A stretch of DNA of 64,000 nt from Catellatospora sp. KI3 (lineage in GTDB: Bacteria; Actinomycetota; Actinomycetes; Mycobacteriales; Micromonosporaceae), in assembly GCF_029948125.1 (NCBI RefSeq), contig NZ_JASAMB010000016.1:62001-126000 (forward strand). Reading direction: 5' to 3'. The notes under the pieces are model-generated. The model had not been told where the DNA came from. It saw only the letters and a list, made by a program, of their open reading frames with translations, and did no database searches. The position numbers were made by a program, and so were the translations under genes. Positions within the stretch are counted from its first letter, which is position 1, and each line of letters starts with the position of its first letter. Positions 1 to 10,005 of this stretch are shown piece by piece.

Positions 1-1
1 C

Positions 2-1663
2 GGCGTCATCTCCGACTCGTACGCCGACGGCGACCGCAACCCGCCCCGCTACGACCCCGCCACCTACTCGGTGACCATGCCCGAGTCGCTGCGCCGGGCC
101 TACCGGGCCTACATGGACGCCGAGTTCTGGCGGCTGGACCTGCCGGTCGAGGCGGGCGGCACCGCCGCGCCCCGGGCCCTGTGGTGGGCCCTGATCGAGC
201 TGGTCCAGGGCGGCAACGCACCCGTCTACATGTACGGCGGCGGCCCCGCCTTCGGCGGCCTGCTGCACACCATGGGCACCCCGGACCAGCGCCGCATCGC
301 CGAATACATGATCGAGAACGGCTGGGGCGCGACCATGGTGCTGACCGAGCCCGACGCGGGCTCCGATGTCGGCGCCGGGCGCACCCGCGCGGTCCCGCAG
401 CCCGACGGCTCCTGGCACATCGAGGGCGTCAAGCGGTTCATCACCTCGGCCGAGCACGACATGGCCGACAACATCATGCACTTCGTGCTGGCCCGGCCGG
501 TGGACACGCCCGGCGCGGGCGGCCCGGGCACCAAGGGGCTGTCCATGTTCCTGGTGCCCAAGTTCCACGTCGACCCGCAGACCGGCGAGCTGGGTGAGCG
601 CAACGGCGTGTTCGTCACCAACGTCGAGCACAAGATGGGCCTGAAGGTCTCCACCACCTGCGAGCTGACGTTCGGCGCGCACGGCGTGCCGGCCAAGGGG
701 TGGCTGGTCGGCGACGTGCACGACGGCATCGCGCAGATGTTCAAGGTGATCGAGTCGGCCCGGATGCAGGTCGGCGTCAAGGCGATCGCCGCCCTGTCGA
801 CCGGGTACCTCAACGCGCTCGACTACGCCCGCCAGCGGGTGCAGGGCGCCGACCTGACCCGGATGACCGACAAGACCGCCCCGCGCGTCACCATCGACCA
901 CCACCCCGACGTGCGCCGCATGCTCATGCTGCAGAAGGCGTACGCCGAGGGCCTGCGCGCGGTCTACCTCTACACCGCCGACTGGCTCGACCGCGGCCAC
1001 GAGCTCGGCGCCAGCGTGAACGACCTGCTGCTGCCCATCGTCAAGGGCGTGGGCTCGGAGCGGTCCTACGAGCTGCTGTCGCTGTCGCTGCAAACCCTCG
1101 GCGGCTCCGGCTTCCTGCAGGACTACCCGATGGAGCAGTACCTGCGCGACACGAAGATCGACACGCTGTACGAGGGCACGACCGGCATCCAGGGCCAGGA
1201 CTTCTTCTTCCGCAAGGTGGTGCGCGACCGGCGGGTCGCCTTCGACCTGGTCACCGGCGAGATCGACGAGTTCGTGAGCGGGCTGGAGCAGCGCGGCGAA
1301 CTCAAGACCGAGGCCGCCGCGCTGCGCGAGGCGCTGGCCGAGGTGCGGGCCATGGCCGCGACCATGCTCGGCTGGACGCGCGACTCCGCCGAGAGCCCGA
1401 CCGAGATATACCGCGTCGGTCAGAACACCACCCGGCTGCTGCTCAGCTTCGGCGACCTGCTCATCGGCTACCTGCTCACCAGGCAGGCGGCCGTGGCGGG
1501 TGCCGCGCTGGCCGCGGGCGGCACCGAGACCGCCTTCTACACCGGCAAGCTCGCCGTGGCCCGGTTCTTCGCCACCACCGTGCTGCCGGAGCTGTCCGCG
1601 CGGCGGGCGGTGCTGGAGCGGACCGACAACGCCCTGATGGACGTACCGGCGGACGCCTTCTGA
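2..1663 (+). CDS. Acyl-CoA dehydrogenase (5' end outside window)
   Basis: FAD-dependent acyl-CoA dehydrogenase (FadE-like) catalysing the first, alpha-beta desaturation step of fatty acyl-CoA breakdown. The open frame runs to the left edge without a start: the codons before the first ATG (at 71) translate to a family-like stretch ([16 protein letters not shown]), so the real start lies upstream and about 550 residues are visible. Visible motifs are the substrate/FAD segment [13 protein letters not shown], the glycine-rich [17 protein letters not shown] and the segment [14 protein letters not shown], whose Glu is the expected catalytic base. A C-terminal helical extension makes it one of the long (about 600-residue) family members. 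The stop overlaps the ATG of the following TetR gene (TGATG), so the two are probably co-transcribed. Chain-length preference cannot be read from sequence. Confidence 0.93.
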   Translation, partial: GVISDSYADGDRNPPRYDPATYSVTMPESLRRAYRAYMDAEFWRLDLPVEAGGTAAPRALWWALIELVQGGNAPVYMYGGGPAFGGLLHTMGTPDQRRIAEYMIENGWGATMVLTEPDAGSDVGAGRTRAVPQPDGSWHIEGVKRFITSAEHDMADNIMHFVLARPVDTPGAGGPGTKGLSMFLVPKFHVDPQTGELGERNGVFVTNVEHKMGLKVSTTCELTFGAHGVPAKGWLVGDVHDGIAQMFKVIESARMQVGVKAIAALSTGYLNALDYARQRVQGADLTRMTDKTAPRVTIDHHPDVRRMLMLQKAYAEGLRAVYLYTADWLDRGHELGASVNDLLLPIVKGVGSERSYELLSLSLQTLGGSGFLQDYPMEQYLRDTKIDTLYEGTTGIQGQDFFFRKVVRDRRVAFDLVTGEIDEFVSGLEQRGELKTEAAALREALAEVRAMAATMLGWTRDSAESPTEIYRVGQNTTRLLLSFGDLLIGYLLTRQAAVAGAALAAGGTETAFYTGKLAVARFFATTVLPELSARRAVLERTDNALMDVPADAF

Positions 1664-2250
1664 TGGACGACGCGCGCTCGCGCCTGGTCGCCGCCGCCAT
1701 CAGCGTCTTCGCCGAGGCGGGCTACGACGGCGCGTCCGTGCAGCAGGTCGTCAACCGGGCCGGGGTCACCAAGGGCAGCTTCTACTACTACTTCCCGTCC
1801 AAGGAGGAGCTGCTCTTCGAGATCTACGGCTCGGTGCTGGCGGCGCAGCTCGCGGGTTTGGAGGCGATCCTGGCCCGCGGGCTGGCGCCGGAGGCGGCGC
1901 TGCGCGCGATCGTCGCCGACGTCGTGGCCAGCACCGCCGAGCACATCACCGCCGCCACGATCTTCAGCCGGGAGTCCAGCCGCCTGGACCACGCGCACTG
2001 GCAGACCCTGCGCGACCGCTGGCGCCGCTACCTGGACCTGGTCCGCGAGGTCATCCGCGACGGGCAGCGGCGCGGCGACTTCTCCGCCGAGGCGTCCCCC
2101 GAGACGATCTCGTGGATGATCTTCGGAGTCACCACGAGCATGCCGACCTGGTACCGCGCGGACGGCCCCAAGACCCCGGCGCAGATCTCGGCCGAGATGT
2201 GCGCGGTGGTCTTCACCGGCCTCACGCGCGGACCAGCAGCTCCGGCGTGA
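1663..2250 (+). CDS. TetR/AcrR family transcriptional regulator
   Basis: 195-residue repressor-type regulator. The N-terminal TetR helix-turn-helix is clear (SVFAEAGYDGASVQQVV then AGVTKGSFYYYFPSKEELL, residues about 12-52), followed by a helical ligand-binding domain. Its ATG overlaps the stop of the acyl-CoA dehydrogenase gene, so translational coupling is likely. By context it may respond to acyl-CoA or fatty acids and control the upstream lipid-catabolism gene (inference). Its 3' end overlaps by 29 bp the 3' end of the convergent flavoenzyme gene. Confidence 0.92.
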   Translation: MDDARSRLVAAAISVFAEAGYDGASVQQVVNRAGVTKGSFYYYFPSKEELLFEIYGSVLAAQLAGLEAILARGLAPEAALRAIVADVVASTAEHITAATIFSRESSRLDHAHWQTLRDRWRRYLDLVREVIRDGQRRGDFSAEASPETISWMIFGVTTSMPTWYRADGPKTPAQISAEMCAVVFTGLTRGPAAPA

Positions 2251-3526
2251 GGTCGGCCAGGGACGCGCACCCGGCCAGGGCCATGGTCAGGTCCAGTTCG
2301 GCGCGCAGGTTCCGGATCACCTCGCGTACGCCCTGCTCCCCGGCCAGTGCCAGGCCGTAGAAGTAGGGGCGGCCCACGCACACCGCCCGCGCGCCCAGCG
2401 CCAGCGCCTTGACGACGTCGGCGCCGCCGCGCACGCCGCTGTCGAACAGCACCGGCACCCGCCCGCCGACCGCGTCCACGATCCCGGGCAGCGCGTCCAG
2501 CGAACCGGTCGCGCCGTCGACCTGCCGTCCGCCGTGGTTGGACACGATCACACCGTCCATCCCGGCGTCGAGGGCCCGGCGGGCGTCGTCGGGGTGCTGC
2601 AGGCCCTTGAGCACGATCGGCAGCTTCGTGCGCGCCCGCAGCCGCGCCAGATCGCCCCAGGTCAGATCCTGGCGCGAGAAGAGGTCCAGGAACGTCTCCA
2701 CGGCCGCCCTGGGCAGCGGCGACACGAGATTGCGCAGGGTGGGGCCCGGATGGCGGCGGGCGATCGAGACCAGCGAGCCGATCGCCGCCGGGGTGACCCG
2801 CGGCGCCGGGCCGGTCTTCGGCTGGGCGGCCCGCTCGGCGGCCAGCCGCCGGAACACCGGATCGCTCGTGTACTGCGCGATGCCCTGCCCCCGGCTGAAC
2901 GGCAGCGACCCGAGGTCCAGGTCGCGGGCGCGCCAGCCCAGCAGCGTGGTGTCGAGGGTGACCACCAGCGCCTCGCACCCGGCCGCCTCGGCTCGCGCCA
3001 GGAAACTGCCGACCAGCTCCTCCGACCGGCTCCAGTACAGCTGGAACCAGCGCGGCGCCGCGCCCGTCGCCGCCGCGACCTCCTCCATCGGCCGCGACGC
3101 CTGCGTGGACAGGATGTAGGGGACTCCTTCGGCGGCGGCCGCCCGCGCCACCGCGACGTCGGCCCCGGTGTGCGCCAGCTCCAGCACCCCGATCGGGGCC
3201 AGCAGCAGCGGCGATTCGAGCCGCCGACCGAGCAGCTCCACCGAGGTGTCCCGGGCCGACACGTCGCGCAGCATCCGGGGCACGATCCGCCACCGGTCGA
3301 ACGCCGCGCGGTTGGCCGCGTCGGTGGACTCCATGCCGGCACTGCCCGCCGCATAGGCGTACGCCTTGCGCGACAGCATCCGCTCGGCCCGCTCCCGCAG
3401 TGCCGGGTAGGCGGTCGGCACCGCCGGGGTCCGGCCGCTGACGCCGTCGCGGTAGACCGCGCCCTGGCGCTGCCTGCCGAAACCGCCGCCGGGCAGCGCC
3501 GGGTCGGTGGGAGAGGGGTCGGTCAT
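2222..3526 (-). CDS. FMN-dependent alpha-hydroxy-acid oxidizing protein, lactate 2-monooxygenase-like
   Basis: 434-residue flavoenzyme of the FMN-linked alpha-hydroxy-acid oxidase family (lactate oxidase, glycolate oxidase, LldD, lactate 2-monooxygenase). The TIM barrel is complete: FDRWRIVPRMLRDV near the N terminus, LLLAPIGVLEL, the FMN-contacting Lys in LPIVLKGL, the catalytic His in VSNHGGRQVD and the phosphate-binding end DSGVRGGADVVKAL then ALGARAVCVGRPYFYGL. The long insertion in the middle (around SLPFSRGQGIAQYTSD) resembles lactate 2-monooxygenases more than LldD. The ATG at 3526 is chosen because GAGGA precedes it at good spacing; a 30-residue upstream extension without an RBS was rejected. 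Substrate is likely a small 2-hydroxy acid. Confidence 0.88.
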   Translation of the reverse strand: MTDPSPTDPALPGGGFGRQRQGAVYRDGVSGRTPAVPTAYPALRERAERMLSRKAYAYAAGSAGMESTDAANRAAFDRWRIVPRMLRDVSARDTSVELLGRRLESPLLLAPIGVLELAHTGADVAVARAAAAEGVPYILSTQASRPMEEVAAATGAAPRWFQLYWSRSEELVGSFLARAEAAGCEALVVTLDTTLLGWRARDLDLGSLPFSRGQGIAQYTSDPVFRRLAAERAAQPKTGPAPRVTPAAIGSLVSIARRHPGPTLRNLVSPLPRAAVETFLDLFSRQDLTWGDLARLRARTKLPIVLKGLQHPDDARRALDAGMDGVIVSNHGGRQVDGATGSLDALPGIVDAVGGRVPVLFDSGVRGGADVVKALALGARAVCVGRPYFYGLALAGEQGVREVIRNLRAELDLTMALAGCASLADLTPELLVRA

Positions 3527-3557
3527 GGCTGTTCCTCGCTGGCGGCGGGTGGGGCGG

Positions 3558-4355
3558 TCATGGTAACCGGGGCAGTACGCAGTAGGCGACCGTCGCGTCG
3601 TCGGGGGCCGCGCCACCTGGGCGGCGCTCGGCCTCCCGTACCCGGTCGACGACCTCGGCCGGGCCGTGCGTGCCGAGCAGGCTCAGCACCTCGGGCCAGT
3701 CGGCCAGGGCGTACCGGTCGGCGATGCGGCTGGCCCCGTTGCTGAGCAGCGCCGCGGCGGTCAACCCGGTCACCGGCAGGCTGCCGGTGACCGCCTCGGC
3801 GGCCGCGCCCGGCTCGTCCTTGGCCACCCAGAAGCCGCCCGGGTGGTTGCGGTTGGCCCGCATCACGGACACCCCCTCCGCCCGCACCCGCTCGTACGCG
3901 GCCGAGCCCGGCTCGTGCGCGCCGAGCGCGTCCAGCAGCGGCTGCCGGAACTCCACCTCCCGCCGGTCGGTGACGACCAGGGGCTCGCGGCCGATCCGGT
4001 CGAGCAGGATCACACTGTCGCCGAGCAGCAGGTATTCGACCTGTTCGGCGTCGAAGCGCAGCATGGCCACGGTGGCCGACGGGCTGCTCGGGTCGGTCAC
4101 GTCGCAGGTGTCGCGGTGCGCGTCGGTCAGCTCGCCGATCGCCTCGGCCAGCAGCTCGGCCAGGTCGCGGCCGTCGTCGACCGACAGGCGGTGCAGCAGC
4201 GCGCCGCCCAGGCGGTGGGTGTACCAGGCGACGCCGTGGCGGCAGATCGCCTCGGCGCCCCGGATCCCCGCCCCGTCGAGCAGCACCACGGCGTGCGCGA
4301 CCGCCCCGGCGAAGTCCTCATTGACCCGGCCGGGCTCCTGGCCGCTGGTCGCCAT
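3558..4355 (-). CDS. PP2C-like protein phosphatase domain protein
   Basis: 265 residues, a whole PP2C-like domain without sensor or membrane parts. Expected metal-site landmarks: GRVNEDF near residue 10, VVLLDGAG near residue 23 (Asp-Gly of motif 2), and LLGDSVILLD (the GDS motif). The later SDG motif reads LLSNGASRI, with Asn replacing the usual Asp, so metal binding and activity may be altered. The start at 4355 (AGGTGG just upstream) gives the usual short N terminus; a GTG two codons upstream is an alternative. It is transcribed away from the DDN-like gene; no partner kinase is visible nearby. Confidence 0.8.
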   Translation of the reverse strand: MATSGQEPGRVNEDFAGAVAHAVVLLDGAGIRGAEAICRHGVAWYTHRLGGALLHRLSVDDGRDLAELLAEAIGELTDAHRDTCDVTDPSSPSATVAMLRFDAEQVEYLLLGDSVILLDRIGREPLVVTDRREVEFRQPLLDALGAHEPGSAAYERVRAEGVSVMRANRNHPGGFWVAKDEPGAAAEAVTGSLPVTGLTAAALLSNGASRIADRYALADWPEVLSLLGTHGPAEVVDRVREAERRPGGAAPDDATVAYCVLPRLP

Positions 4356-4493
4356 GCCCACCTGTACGGCCGCTCCCGCGCGCCGCCGCCCGGGACCGCC
4401 GGGTCCAGACACGTCGTACCCCTCTCCGCACGTCGAGGCGGAGGTGAGCATACCGTCGATGTCTCGCCTGACAGGCACCCTCGGTTCGGGTAA

Positions 4494-4955
4494 ATGTCCG
4501 ATTACAGTAATATGTTCCGAATGGACCTTACGGGGGAATATGTGCCGGGTACCTGGGCGAGCTCGGCGAAGCAGGTCGCCGCGTATGAGGCCAGCGACGG
4601 TGCCAAGGGCAACAAGCTCATGGGCAAGCCCGTGGTCATCGTGACGATGCGGGGCGCCAGGTCCGGCAAGATCCGCAAGACCCCGCTGATGCGCGTCGAG
4701 CACGACGGCAGCTACGCCCTGGTCGCGTCGGTCGGCGGAGCCCCGAACAACCCGGACTGGTACCACAACATCGCGACCAACCAGACGGTCATGCTGCAGG
4801 ACGGGCCGGTACGCAAGGAGTACAAGGCGCGCCTGGTCAGCGGGGCCGAGCGGGACCAGTGGTGGCGCCGGGCCGTCGAAGCCTTCCCGACCTACGAGTC
4901 GTTCCGGAAGAAGACCGGCCGCGAGATCCCGGTCTTCGTCCTCGACCCGTCCTGA
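4494..4955 (+). CDS. Nitroreductase/deazaflavin(F420)-dependent oxidoreductase family protein (DDN-like)
   Basis: 153 residues, split beta-barrel fold of the DDN family (F420-dependent quinone and nitroimidazole reductases of actinobacteria). Family landmarks: VVIVTMRGARSGKIRKTPLM (cofactor-phosphate binding strand), ALVASVGGAPNNPDWYHN and the C-terminal REIPVFVLDP. It likely reduces a quinone-like or enone substrate with reduced F420 (family inference). No clear RBS precedes the ATG at 4494; relatives begin at a sequence like MxLxGEYxP, so the ATG at 4521 is an alternative start that removes nine residues. Divergent from the PP2C-like gene. Confidence 0.88.
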   Translation: MSDYSNMFRMDLTGEYVPGTWASSAKQVAAYEASDGAKGNKLMGKPVVIVTMRGARSGKIRKTPLMRVEHDGSYALVASVGGAPNNPDWYHNIATNQTVMLQDGPVRKEYKARLVSGAERDQWWRRAVEAFPTYESFRKKTGREIPVFVLDPS

Positions 4956-4992
4956 GCCGCGTCCGTCGGACCCGGCCCCTATCCTGTGCCGC

Positions 4993-5280
4993 ATGGAGCT
5001 GCGATTCGAGGGCGAGATCTGGTTCTGGCGGGGCCCGGCGCCGTGGCACTTCGTCACCGTGCCGGACGAGCAGTCGGCCGCGCTCGAAGCGGCCTCGGCA
5101 CAGGTGACCTACGGCTGGGGCATGATCCCGGTCACCGCGCGGATCGGCGCGACCGACTGGACCACCTCGCTGTGGCCCAAGGACGGCGGCTACCTCGTCC
5201 CCGTCAAGGCCTCGGTGCGCCGGGCCGAGCGGCTGGAACTGGGCGACACGGTCACCATCCGGCTCGGCGTCGACATCTGA
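4993..5280 (+). CDS. DUF1905 domain-containing protein
   Basis: 95-residue beta-rich protein matching DUF1905 along its whole length: FEGEIWFWRGPAPWHFVTVP at the start, YGWGMIPVTARIG in the middle, and GYLVPVKASVRRAERLELGDTVTIRL at the end. The family has no established biochemical role; relatives are short stand-alone proteins or fused to a YdeI-like domain. It starts 37 bp after the DDN-like gene on the same strand and may share its transcript. Confidence 0.85.
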   Translation: MELRFEGEIWFWRGPAPWHFVTVPDEQSAALEAASAQVTYGWGMIPVTARIGATDWTTSLWPKDGGYLVPVKASVRRAERLELGDTVTIRLGVDI

Positions 5281-5432
5281 CGCGGCCCAGGATAGCGGCC
5301 GGGTGTCGTCATCGGACATCCGGTCGGAGTGACCTGTTCAACCCGCGCGTTCATTGACGTCGCCGCCTGTCGGCCCACACCATGGACCGTGGCCTCGATC
5401 CAGTTCGGGGCCACTGTGCGACGGGAGAGGCA

Positions 5433-7031
5433 GTGGAGCAGCAGGGCGGCATGCAACGCGGCATGCAGCGGCCGGGCCAGGACATGCCCGTGCCGGAGGG
5501 GGCAGCCCAGCGGCTGGCCGTGGTGGCGGAGTCGGCGGCGGGCGAGACCCGCGTGGCGGCGACCCCGGCGACGGTCAGAGCGCTGGTGGACCTCGGGTAC
5601 GAAGTGGAGGTCGAATCCGGCGCCGGTGCCCGGGCGAGCTTCGCCGACGAGGCGTACACCGCCGCCGGCGCGAAGATCTGCGACCGGGACGAATGCTGGC
5701 AGGCCGACGTCATCGTCAAGATCGACCCGCCCACGCCCGACGAGATCGCCAGACTGCGCCCTGCCACGACCCTGATCAGCCTCATCGGCCCGGCGATCCG
5801 TCCCGAGCTGGTCGACGCCCTCGCCCGGCGCCCGGTCACCGTGCTGGCCATGGACGCGGTGCCGCGCATCTCCCGGGCCCAGTCGATGGACGTGCTCAGC
5901 TCGATGGCCAACATCGCGGGCTACCGGGCCGTGGTCGAGGCCGCGCACGCGTTCGGCCGCTTCTTCGCCGGCCAGGTGACCGCGGCCGGCAAGGTCCCGC
6001 CGGCCAAGGTCCTGGTCGCCGGGGCCGGGGTCGCCGGGCTGGCCGCGATCGGCGCCGCCAAGAGCCTCGGCGCGATCGTCCGCGCCACCGATCCGCGCCC
6101 CGAGGTCGCCGAGCAGGTCCGCTCGCTGGGCGGTGACTTCCTGACCGTCGCCGCCGCGCAGGAGTCCAGCACCGACGGCTACGCCAAGCAGACCTCCGCC
6201 GAGTACGACCGCCGCGCCGCCGACCTCTACACCGAGCAGGCCGCCGACGTCGACATCATCATCACCACCGCGCTGATCCCGGGCCGCCCCGCCCCGAAGC
6301 TGATCACCGCCGAGCAGGTGGCGAGCATGCGGCCCGGCAGCGTCATCGTCGACATGGCCGCCGCCCAGGGCGGCAACGTCGCGGGCACGGTCGCGGGCGA
6401 GGCCGTCGTCACCGCCAACGGCGTCACCATCATCGGCTACACCGACCTGGCCGGGCGCCTGGCCACCCAGGCCTCGCAGCAGTACGGCACCAACCTGGTC
6501 AACCTGATGAAGCTGCTCACCCCCGGCAAGGACGGGCGGCTGGCGGTCGACTTCGACGACGTGATCGTGCGCGGCATGACCGTCGTGCGCGACGGGGAGA
6601 AGACCTGGCCCCCGCCGCCGGTGCAGGTCTCGGCCGCACCCGCCGCGGCCCCGCCCGCGCCGCAGCCGGCGGCCGTGCCCGCCCGGAAGCCGTCGCGGAC
6701 GTACACGCTGGTCGGAGTGGCCGCCGCCGGGCTGTTCGCGGTCACCGCGTTCGCGCCGCGCGAGTTCGCCGGCAACTTCACCGTCTTCGTGCTCGCCGTG
6801 GTCATCGGCTACTACGTCGTCGGCAAGGTGCACCACGCGCTGCACACCCCGCTGATGTCGGTCACCAACGCCATCAGCGGCATCATCGTGGTCGGCGCCC
6901 TGCTGCAGATCGGCCACGGCGACCCCACCGTCACCGTGCTGGCCTGCGCGGCCATTCTGCTGGCCACCATCAACATCGTCGGCGGGTTCGCCGTCACCCG
7001 GCGCATGCTCGGCATGTTCTCGAAGGGCTGA
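5433..7031 (+). CDS. pntA: NAD(P) transhydrogenase (proton-translocating, Re/Si-specific) subunit alpha
   Basis: Alpha subunit of the membrane proton-pumping transhydrogenase, which reduces NADP+ with NADH using the proton gradient. From the chosen start it is 532 residues: an AlaDH/PNT N-terminal domain, an NAD-binding Rossmann domain with [15 protein letters not shown] near residue 195, a Pro/Ala-rich linker ([18 protein letters not shown]) and four membrane helices near the C terminus, so the soluble and 4-TM parts are fused as in E. coli PntA. The GTG at 5433 is preferred because GGGAG lies five bases upstream; an in-frame ATG at 5382 lacks an RBS, and the Gln/Met-rich start leaves room for later ATGs (5451, 5463). 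Followed after 7 bp by pntB. Confidence 0.94.
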   Translation: MEQQGGMQRGMQRPGQDMPVPEGAAQRLAVVAESAAGETRVAATPATVRALVDLGYEVEVESGAGARASFADEAYTAAGAKICDRDECWQADVIVKIDPPTPDEIARLRPATTLISLIGPAIRPELVDALARRPVTVLAMDAVPRISRAQSMDVLSSMANIAGYRAVVEAAHAFGRFFAGQVTAAGKVPPAKVLVAGAGVAGLAAIGAAKSLGAIVRATDPRPEVAEQVRSLGGDFLTVAAAQESSTDGYAKQTSAEYDRRAADLYTEQAADVDIIITTALIPGRPAPKLITAEQVASMRPGSVIVDMAAAQGGNVAGTVAGEAVVTANGVTIIGYTDLAGRLATQASQQYGTNLVNLMKLLTPGKDGRLAVDFDDVIVRGMTVVRDGEKTWPPPPVQVSAAPAAAPPAPQPAAVPARKPSRTYTLVGVAAAGLFAVTAFAPREFAGNFTVFVLAVVIGYYVVGKVHHALHTPLMSVTNAISGIIVVGALLQIGHGDPTVTVLACAAILLATINIVGGFAVTRRMLGMFSKG

Positions 7032-7038
7032 TCACACC

Positions 7039-8505
7039 ATGACCGCCGCCACCGCGGTGCAGGCCGCCTGCATCGTCGCCGCTCTGCTGTTCATCCTCAG
7101 CTTCGCCGGACTGTCCCGGCACGACAGCGCCCGCGCCGGGGTCGTCTTCGGCATCAGCGGCATGGCCGTCGCTCTCATCGCGACGGTCGCGCTCGCCTCC
7201 CGCAGCATCGACGCCACCGCCGGAGCCGTGCTCGCCGCCGCCATGCTCGTCGGCGGTGCGATCGGGCTGTGGCGCGCCCGCGTCGTGCAGATGACCGGCA
7301 TGCCCGAGCTGATCGCCATCCTGCACAGCTTCGTCGGCCTGGCCGCCGTGCTGGTCGGCTGGAGCGGCTACCTGGAGGTCGAGGCCGCCGACCACACCGA
7401 GCTGGCCGGGGCGATGCTGCGCATCCACCACGGCGAGGTGTTCGTCGGGGTGTTCATCGGCGCCGTCACATTCACCGGCTCGATCGTGGCGTACCTGAAG
7501 CTGTCGGCGCGCGTGTCGTCCAGCCCGCTGATGCTGCCCGGCCGCAACCTGCTCAACCTCGGCGCCCTGGCCGGATTCGCGGTGCTCACCGGCTTCTTCG
7601 TGGCCGGGCCGACACTCGGGCTGCTGATCGGGGTCACCGTGCTGGCGCTGGCACTGGGCTGGCACCTGGTCGCCTCCATCGGCGGCGGCGACATGCCGGT
7701 GGTGGTGTCGATGCTCAACAGCTACTCCGGCTGGGCCGCGGCGGCCTCCGGCTTCCTGCTGAACAACAACCTGCTCATCATCACCGGGGCGCTCGTCGGG
7801 TCGTCGGGCGCGTACCTGTCGTACATCATGTGCCAGGCCATGAACCGGTCCTTCATCTCCGTCATCGCGGGCGGGTTCGGCATCGAGGCCGGGCCGGCCG
7901 ACGACACGGACTACGGCACGCACCACGAGACCAGCGCGATCGAGACCGCGGCCCTGCTGGGCGACGCGACCTCCGTCATCATCACGCCGGGGTACGGCAT
8001 GGCCGTCGCCCAGGCGCAGGGGCCGGTCGCCGAGCTGACCCGGCTGCTGCGTGCCCGGGGGGTGCAGGTGCGCTTCGGCATCCACCCCGTCGCGGGGCGG
8101 CTGCCCGGACACATGAACGTGCTGCTGGCCGAGGCGAACGTGCCGTACGACATCGTCCTGGAGATGGACGAGATCAACGACGACTTCGCCAGGACGTCCG
8201 TGGTCCTCGTCATCGGCGCCAACGACACCGTGAACCCGGCCGCGGCCGACCCGGGCAGCCCCATCGCCGGGATGCCGGTGCTGCGGGTGTGGGAGGCCGA
8301 GCACGTGGTCGTGTTCAAGCGGTCCATGGCCGCCGGGTACGCGGGCGTGCAGAACCCGCTGTTCTTCCGCGACAACACCTCGATGCTGTTCGGCGACGCC
8401 AAGGCGCGGGTGGAGGACATCGTCCGGGCCCTCGGCCCGGCGGTGGCGACCCAGCGCGACGCGGCTGAGCCGGAGCGCAAGAAGGCGCTCGCCGGAGTCG
8501 GCTGA
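7039..8505 (+). CDS. pntB: NAD(P) transhydrogenase subunit beta
   Basis: 488-residue partner of PntA. The N-terminal half is a bundle of about nine membrane helices forming the proton channel ([20 protein letters not shown] and [18 protein letters not shown] are typical), and the C-terminal half is the soluble NADP-binding domain III with [36 protein letters not shown] and [14 protein letters not shown]. Length and order match the family. Starts 7 bp after pntA. A perfect 8-bp stem-loop directly follows its stop and probably ends the pntAB transcript. Confidence 0.95.
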   Translation: MTAATAVQAACIVAALLFILSFAGLSRHDSARAGVVFGISGMAVALIATVALASRSIDATAGAVLAAAMLVGGAIGLWRARVVQMTGMPELIAILHSFVGLAAVLVGWSGYLEVEAADHTELAGAMLRIHHGEVFVGVFIGAVTFTGSIVAYLKLSARVSSSPLMLPGRNLLNLGALAGFAVLTGFFVAGPTLGLLIGVTVLALALGWHLVASIGGGDMPVVVSMLNSYSGWAAAASGFLLNNNLLIITGALVGSSGAYLSYIMCQAMNRSFISVIAGGFGIEAGPADDTDYGTHHETSAIETAALLGDATSVIITPGYGMAVAQAQGPVAELTRLLRARGVQVRFGIHPVAGRLPGHMNVLLAEANVPYDIVLEMDEINDDFARTSVVLVIGANDTVNPAAADPGSPIAGMPVLRVWEAEHVVVFKRSMAAGYAGVQNPLFFRDNTSMLFGDAKARVEDIVRALGPAVATQRDAAEPERKKALAGVG

Positions 8506-8527
8506 GCCCGGATTCCCTCATCCGGGC
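8506..8527 (+). terminator. Stem-loop after pntB
   Basis: GCCCGGAT-TCCCTC-ATCCGGGC: an 8-bp perfect stem with a 6-nt loop starting at the first base after the pntB stop. No U-tract, as usual in actinomycetes. Likely intrinsic terminator or 3' stabiliser of the pntAB mRNA. Confidence 0.55.
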
Positions 8528-8552
8528 CCGGCCGCGGGCTATCGTCGAGCAC

Positions 8553-9014
8553 ATGGCCGAATCGGTGTGGGACTACCCGCGTCCGCCGCGCGTCGAGCAC
8601 GCGCCGCGGCACATCGTGGTGACCCACGCCGGTCAGGTCGTGGTCGACAGCCGGGACGCGGTGCGGGTGCTGGAGACGTCGCACCCGCCCGTGTACTACG
8701 TGCCGCCCGGCGACGTCCGGGTGCCGCTGCGCCGCCTCGACCACGCGTCGTTCTGCGAGTTCAAGGGCGCGGCGACGTACTGGGATGTGACCGTGGGCGA
8801 CGAGGTGGTGCGCCGGGCGGCGTGGTCGTACGAGCGTCCCGCGGCCGGATACGAGCAGCTGGCCGGGCTGCTCGCGTTCTACCCGTCGAAGTTCGACCGG
8901 TGCACCGTCGACGGCGAGCCGGTGACGGCGCAGCCGGGCGACTTCTACGGCGGCTGGATCACCGCCGACCTGGTCGGCCCGTTCAAGGGCGCGCCGGGCA
9001 CCATGGGCTGGTGA
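8553..9014 (+). CDS. DUF427 domain-containing protein
   Basis: 153 residues covering one DUF427 domain. Landmarks are the N-terminal ESVWDYPRPPRVE, SHPPVYYVPPGDVRVPL, FCEFKGAATYWDV and LLAFYPSKFDRCTVDGE. The family is a small beta-barrel common in actinobacteria and fungi with no assigned reaction. The stop overlaps the GTG of the following esterase gene by four bases (GTGA), so the two are probably translated together. Confidence 0.88.
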   Translation: MAESVWDYPRPPRVEHAPRHIVVTHAGQVVVDSRDAVRVLETSHPPVYYVPPGDVRVPLRRLDHASFCEFKGAATYWDVTVGDEVVRRAAWSYERPAAGYEQLAGLLAFYPSKFDRCTVDGEPVTAQPGDFYGGWITADLVGPFKGAPGTMGW

Positions 9015-9637
9015 GCGACGTGCCTTCCGTGATGTCCGGGCTGGTCCTGCTGCACGGATACGGCGACGACCGGGACGGGCTGCTCGCGCTGGCGGAGCTG
9101 CTCAGCGCCCCGGACCGGCTGGTGGTCGTCCCCGACGCGCCGCAGCCCAGCCCGGTCGGCGGCCGCCAGTGGTGGCCGCTGGACGGCGACGACCGGCCGA
9201 CCTGGGCCTGGCACGGCACCCCGGCCGCCCCCGGCCCGCGCCACCGGGGCGTCGAAGCCGCCCGCGCCCGGGTCCTGGAACTGGTCACCGACCTGCGCCA
9301 CCGGTACGACGTACGCCAGGTGTCCCTGGCCGGGTTCTCGCAGGGCGGCATGCTGGCCTTGGACGTGGCGCTCGGGCCCGGTTCCGGTGTGGACCGGGTC
9401 GCGGCGCTGTCGGCGGTGCTGCTCGCCGACACCGAGCGGCACCTGGACGACGGCGGCCGCCCCAGAATCCTGCTGGCGCACGGCGAGTCAGACGACCAGA
9501 TCCCGTTCGCGGCGGGGCAGAGCACCCGCGACCTCCTGGCCGGGCACGGGCACACCGTCGACTGGCTGCCGTTCCCCGGCGGCCACGACATCCCCGACGA
9601 GGTCGTCTGCGCGCTGGCGGCGTTCCTGGCGCTGTGA
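9011..9637 (+). CDS. Phospholipase/carboxylesterase family alpha/beta hydrolase
   Basis: 208-residue cytosolic serine esterase of the acyl-protein thioesterase/carboxylesterase type. The catalytic set is visible: nucleophile Ser in GFSQGGM (about residue 109), acid Asp in GESDDQIPF (about 161) and His in GGHDIPDE (about 192); the oxyanion segment is LVLLHGYGDDRDGLL. The start is taken as the GTG at 9011 overlapping the DUF427 stop; an in-frame ATG at 9032 is the alternative and would remove seven residues. Substrate unknown. Confidence 0.87.
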   Translation: MSDVPSVMSGLVLLHGYGDDRDGLLALAELLSAPDRLVVVPDAPQPSPVGGRQWWPLDGDDRPTWAWHGTPAAPGPRHRGVEAARARVLELVTDLRHRYDVRQVSLAGFSQGGMLALDVALGPGSGVDRVAALSAVLLADTERHLDDGGRPRILLAHGESDDQIPFAAGQSTRDLLAGHGHTVDWLPFPGGHDIPDEVVCALAAFLAL

Positions 9638-9775
9638 CCGCCGCGGTCAGGGCGGGGTCGGGCGGCTCTCCGCGATCGCCGTCGTGTCGGAGGATGTCGC
9701 GGCAGGGCTTCTTGACGCGGGTCGTGGCGGCGCATACGGTACGCGCGACAACCGAATATCTCGCTGAACGAACCA

Positions 9776-9957
9776 CGGCGGGAGAGTCCCGGCACCACCG
9801 GGACGCCGAAGGAGCAACTCTCCCCGGAATCTCTCAGGCCCATGTACCGCCGCGGCGAGGCGAACTCTGGAAAGTCGGGACCCGACGGTCCCGCGCCCAC
9901 GGTGCAAACCGTCCTGTGACGGTGAAGCTCTCAGGCTCCGATGACAGAGGGGGAGGC
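9776..9957 (+). promoter_or_regulatory. Tandem glycine riboswitch (two aptamers)
   Basis: Two consecutive glycine aptamers. Aptamer 1 (about 9776-9875) has the hallmark GGGAGAG start, GCCGAAGGAGCAA, the core GGAATCTCTCAGGC and GGCGAACTCTGGAAAG; aptamer 2 (about 9880-9957) has GGTGCAAACC, GGTGAAGCTCTCAGGCTCC, GATGACAGAGGGGGAGG. It ends about 50 bp before the gcvT start, so glycine binding would switch on gcvT-gcvH-glyA. This explains most of the 368-bp gap between the esterase gene and gcvT; 9638-9775 otherwise holds only the presumed promoter, which I cannot place. Confidence 0.95.
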
Positions 9958-10005
9958 CCACCATCACGGTGCCGCGTGCGCGGCACCCGGACCAGGGAGC
10001 CTCCC

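Noticed and set aside
2222-3616. Longer start for the alpha-hydroxy-acid oxidase
   Set aside because: The extra 30 residues are Arg/Pro/Thr-rich with no RBS; GAGGA precedes the ATG at 3526.
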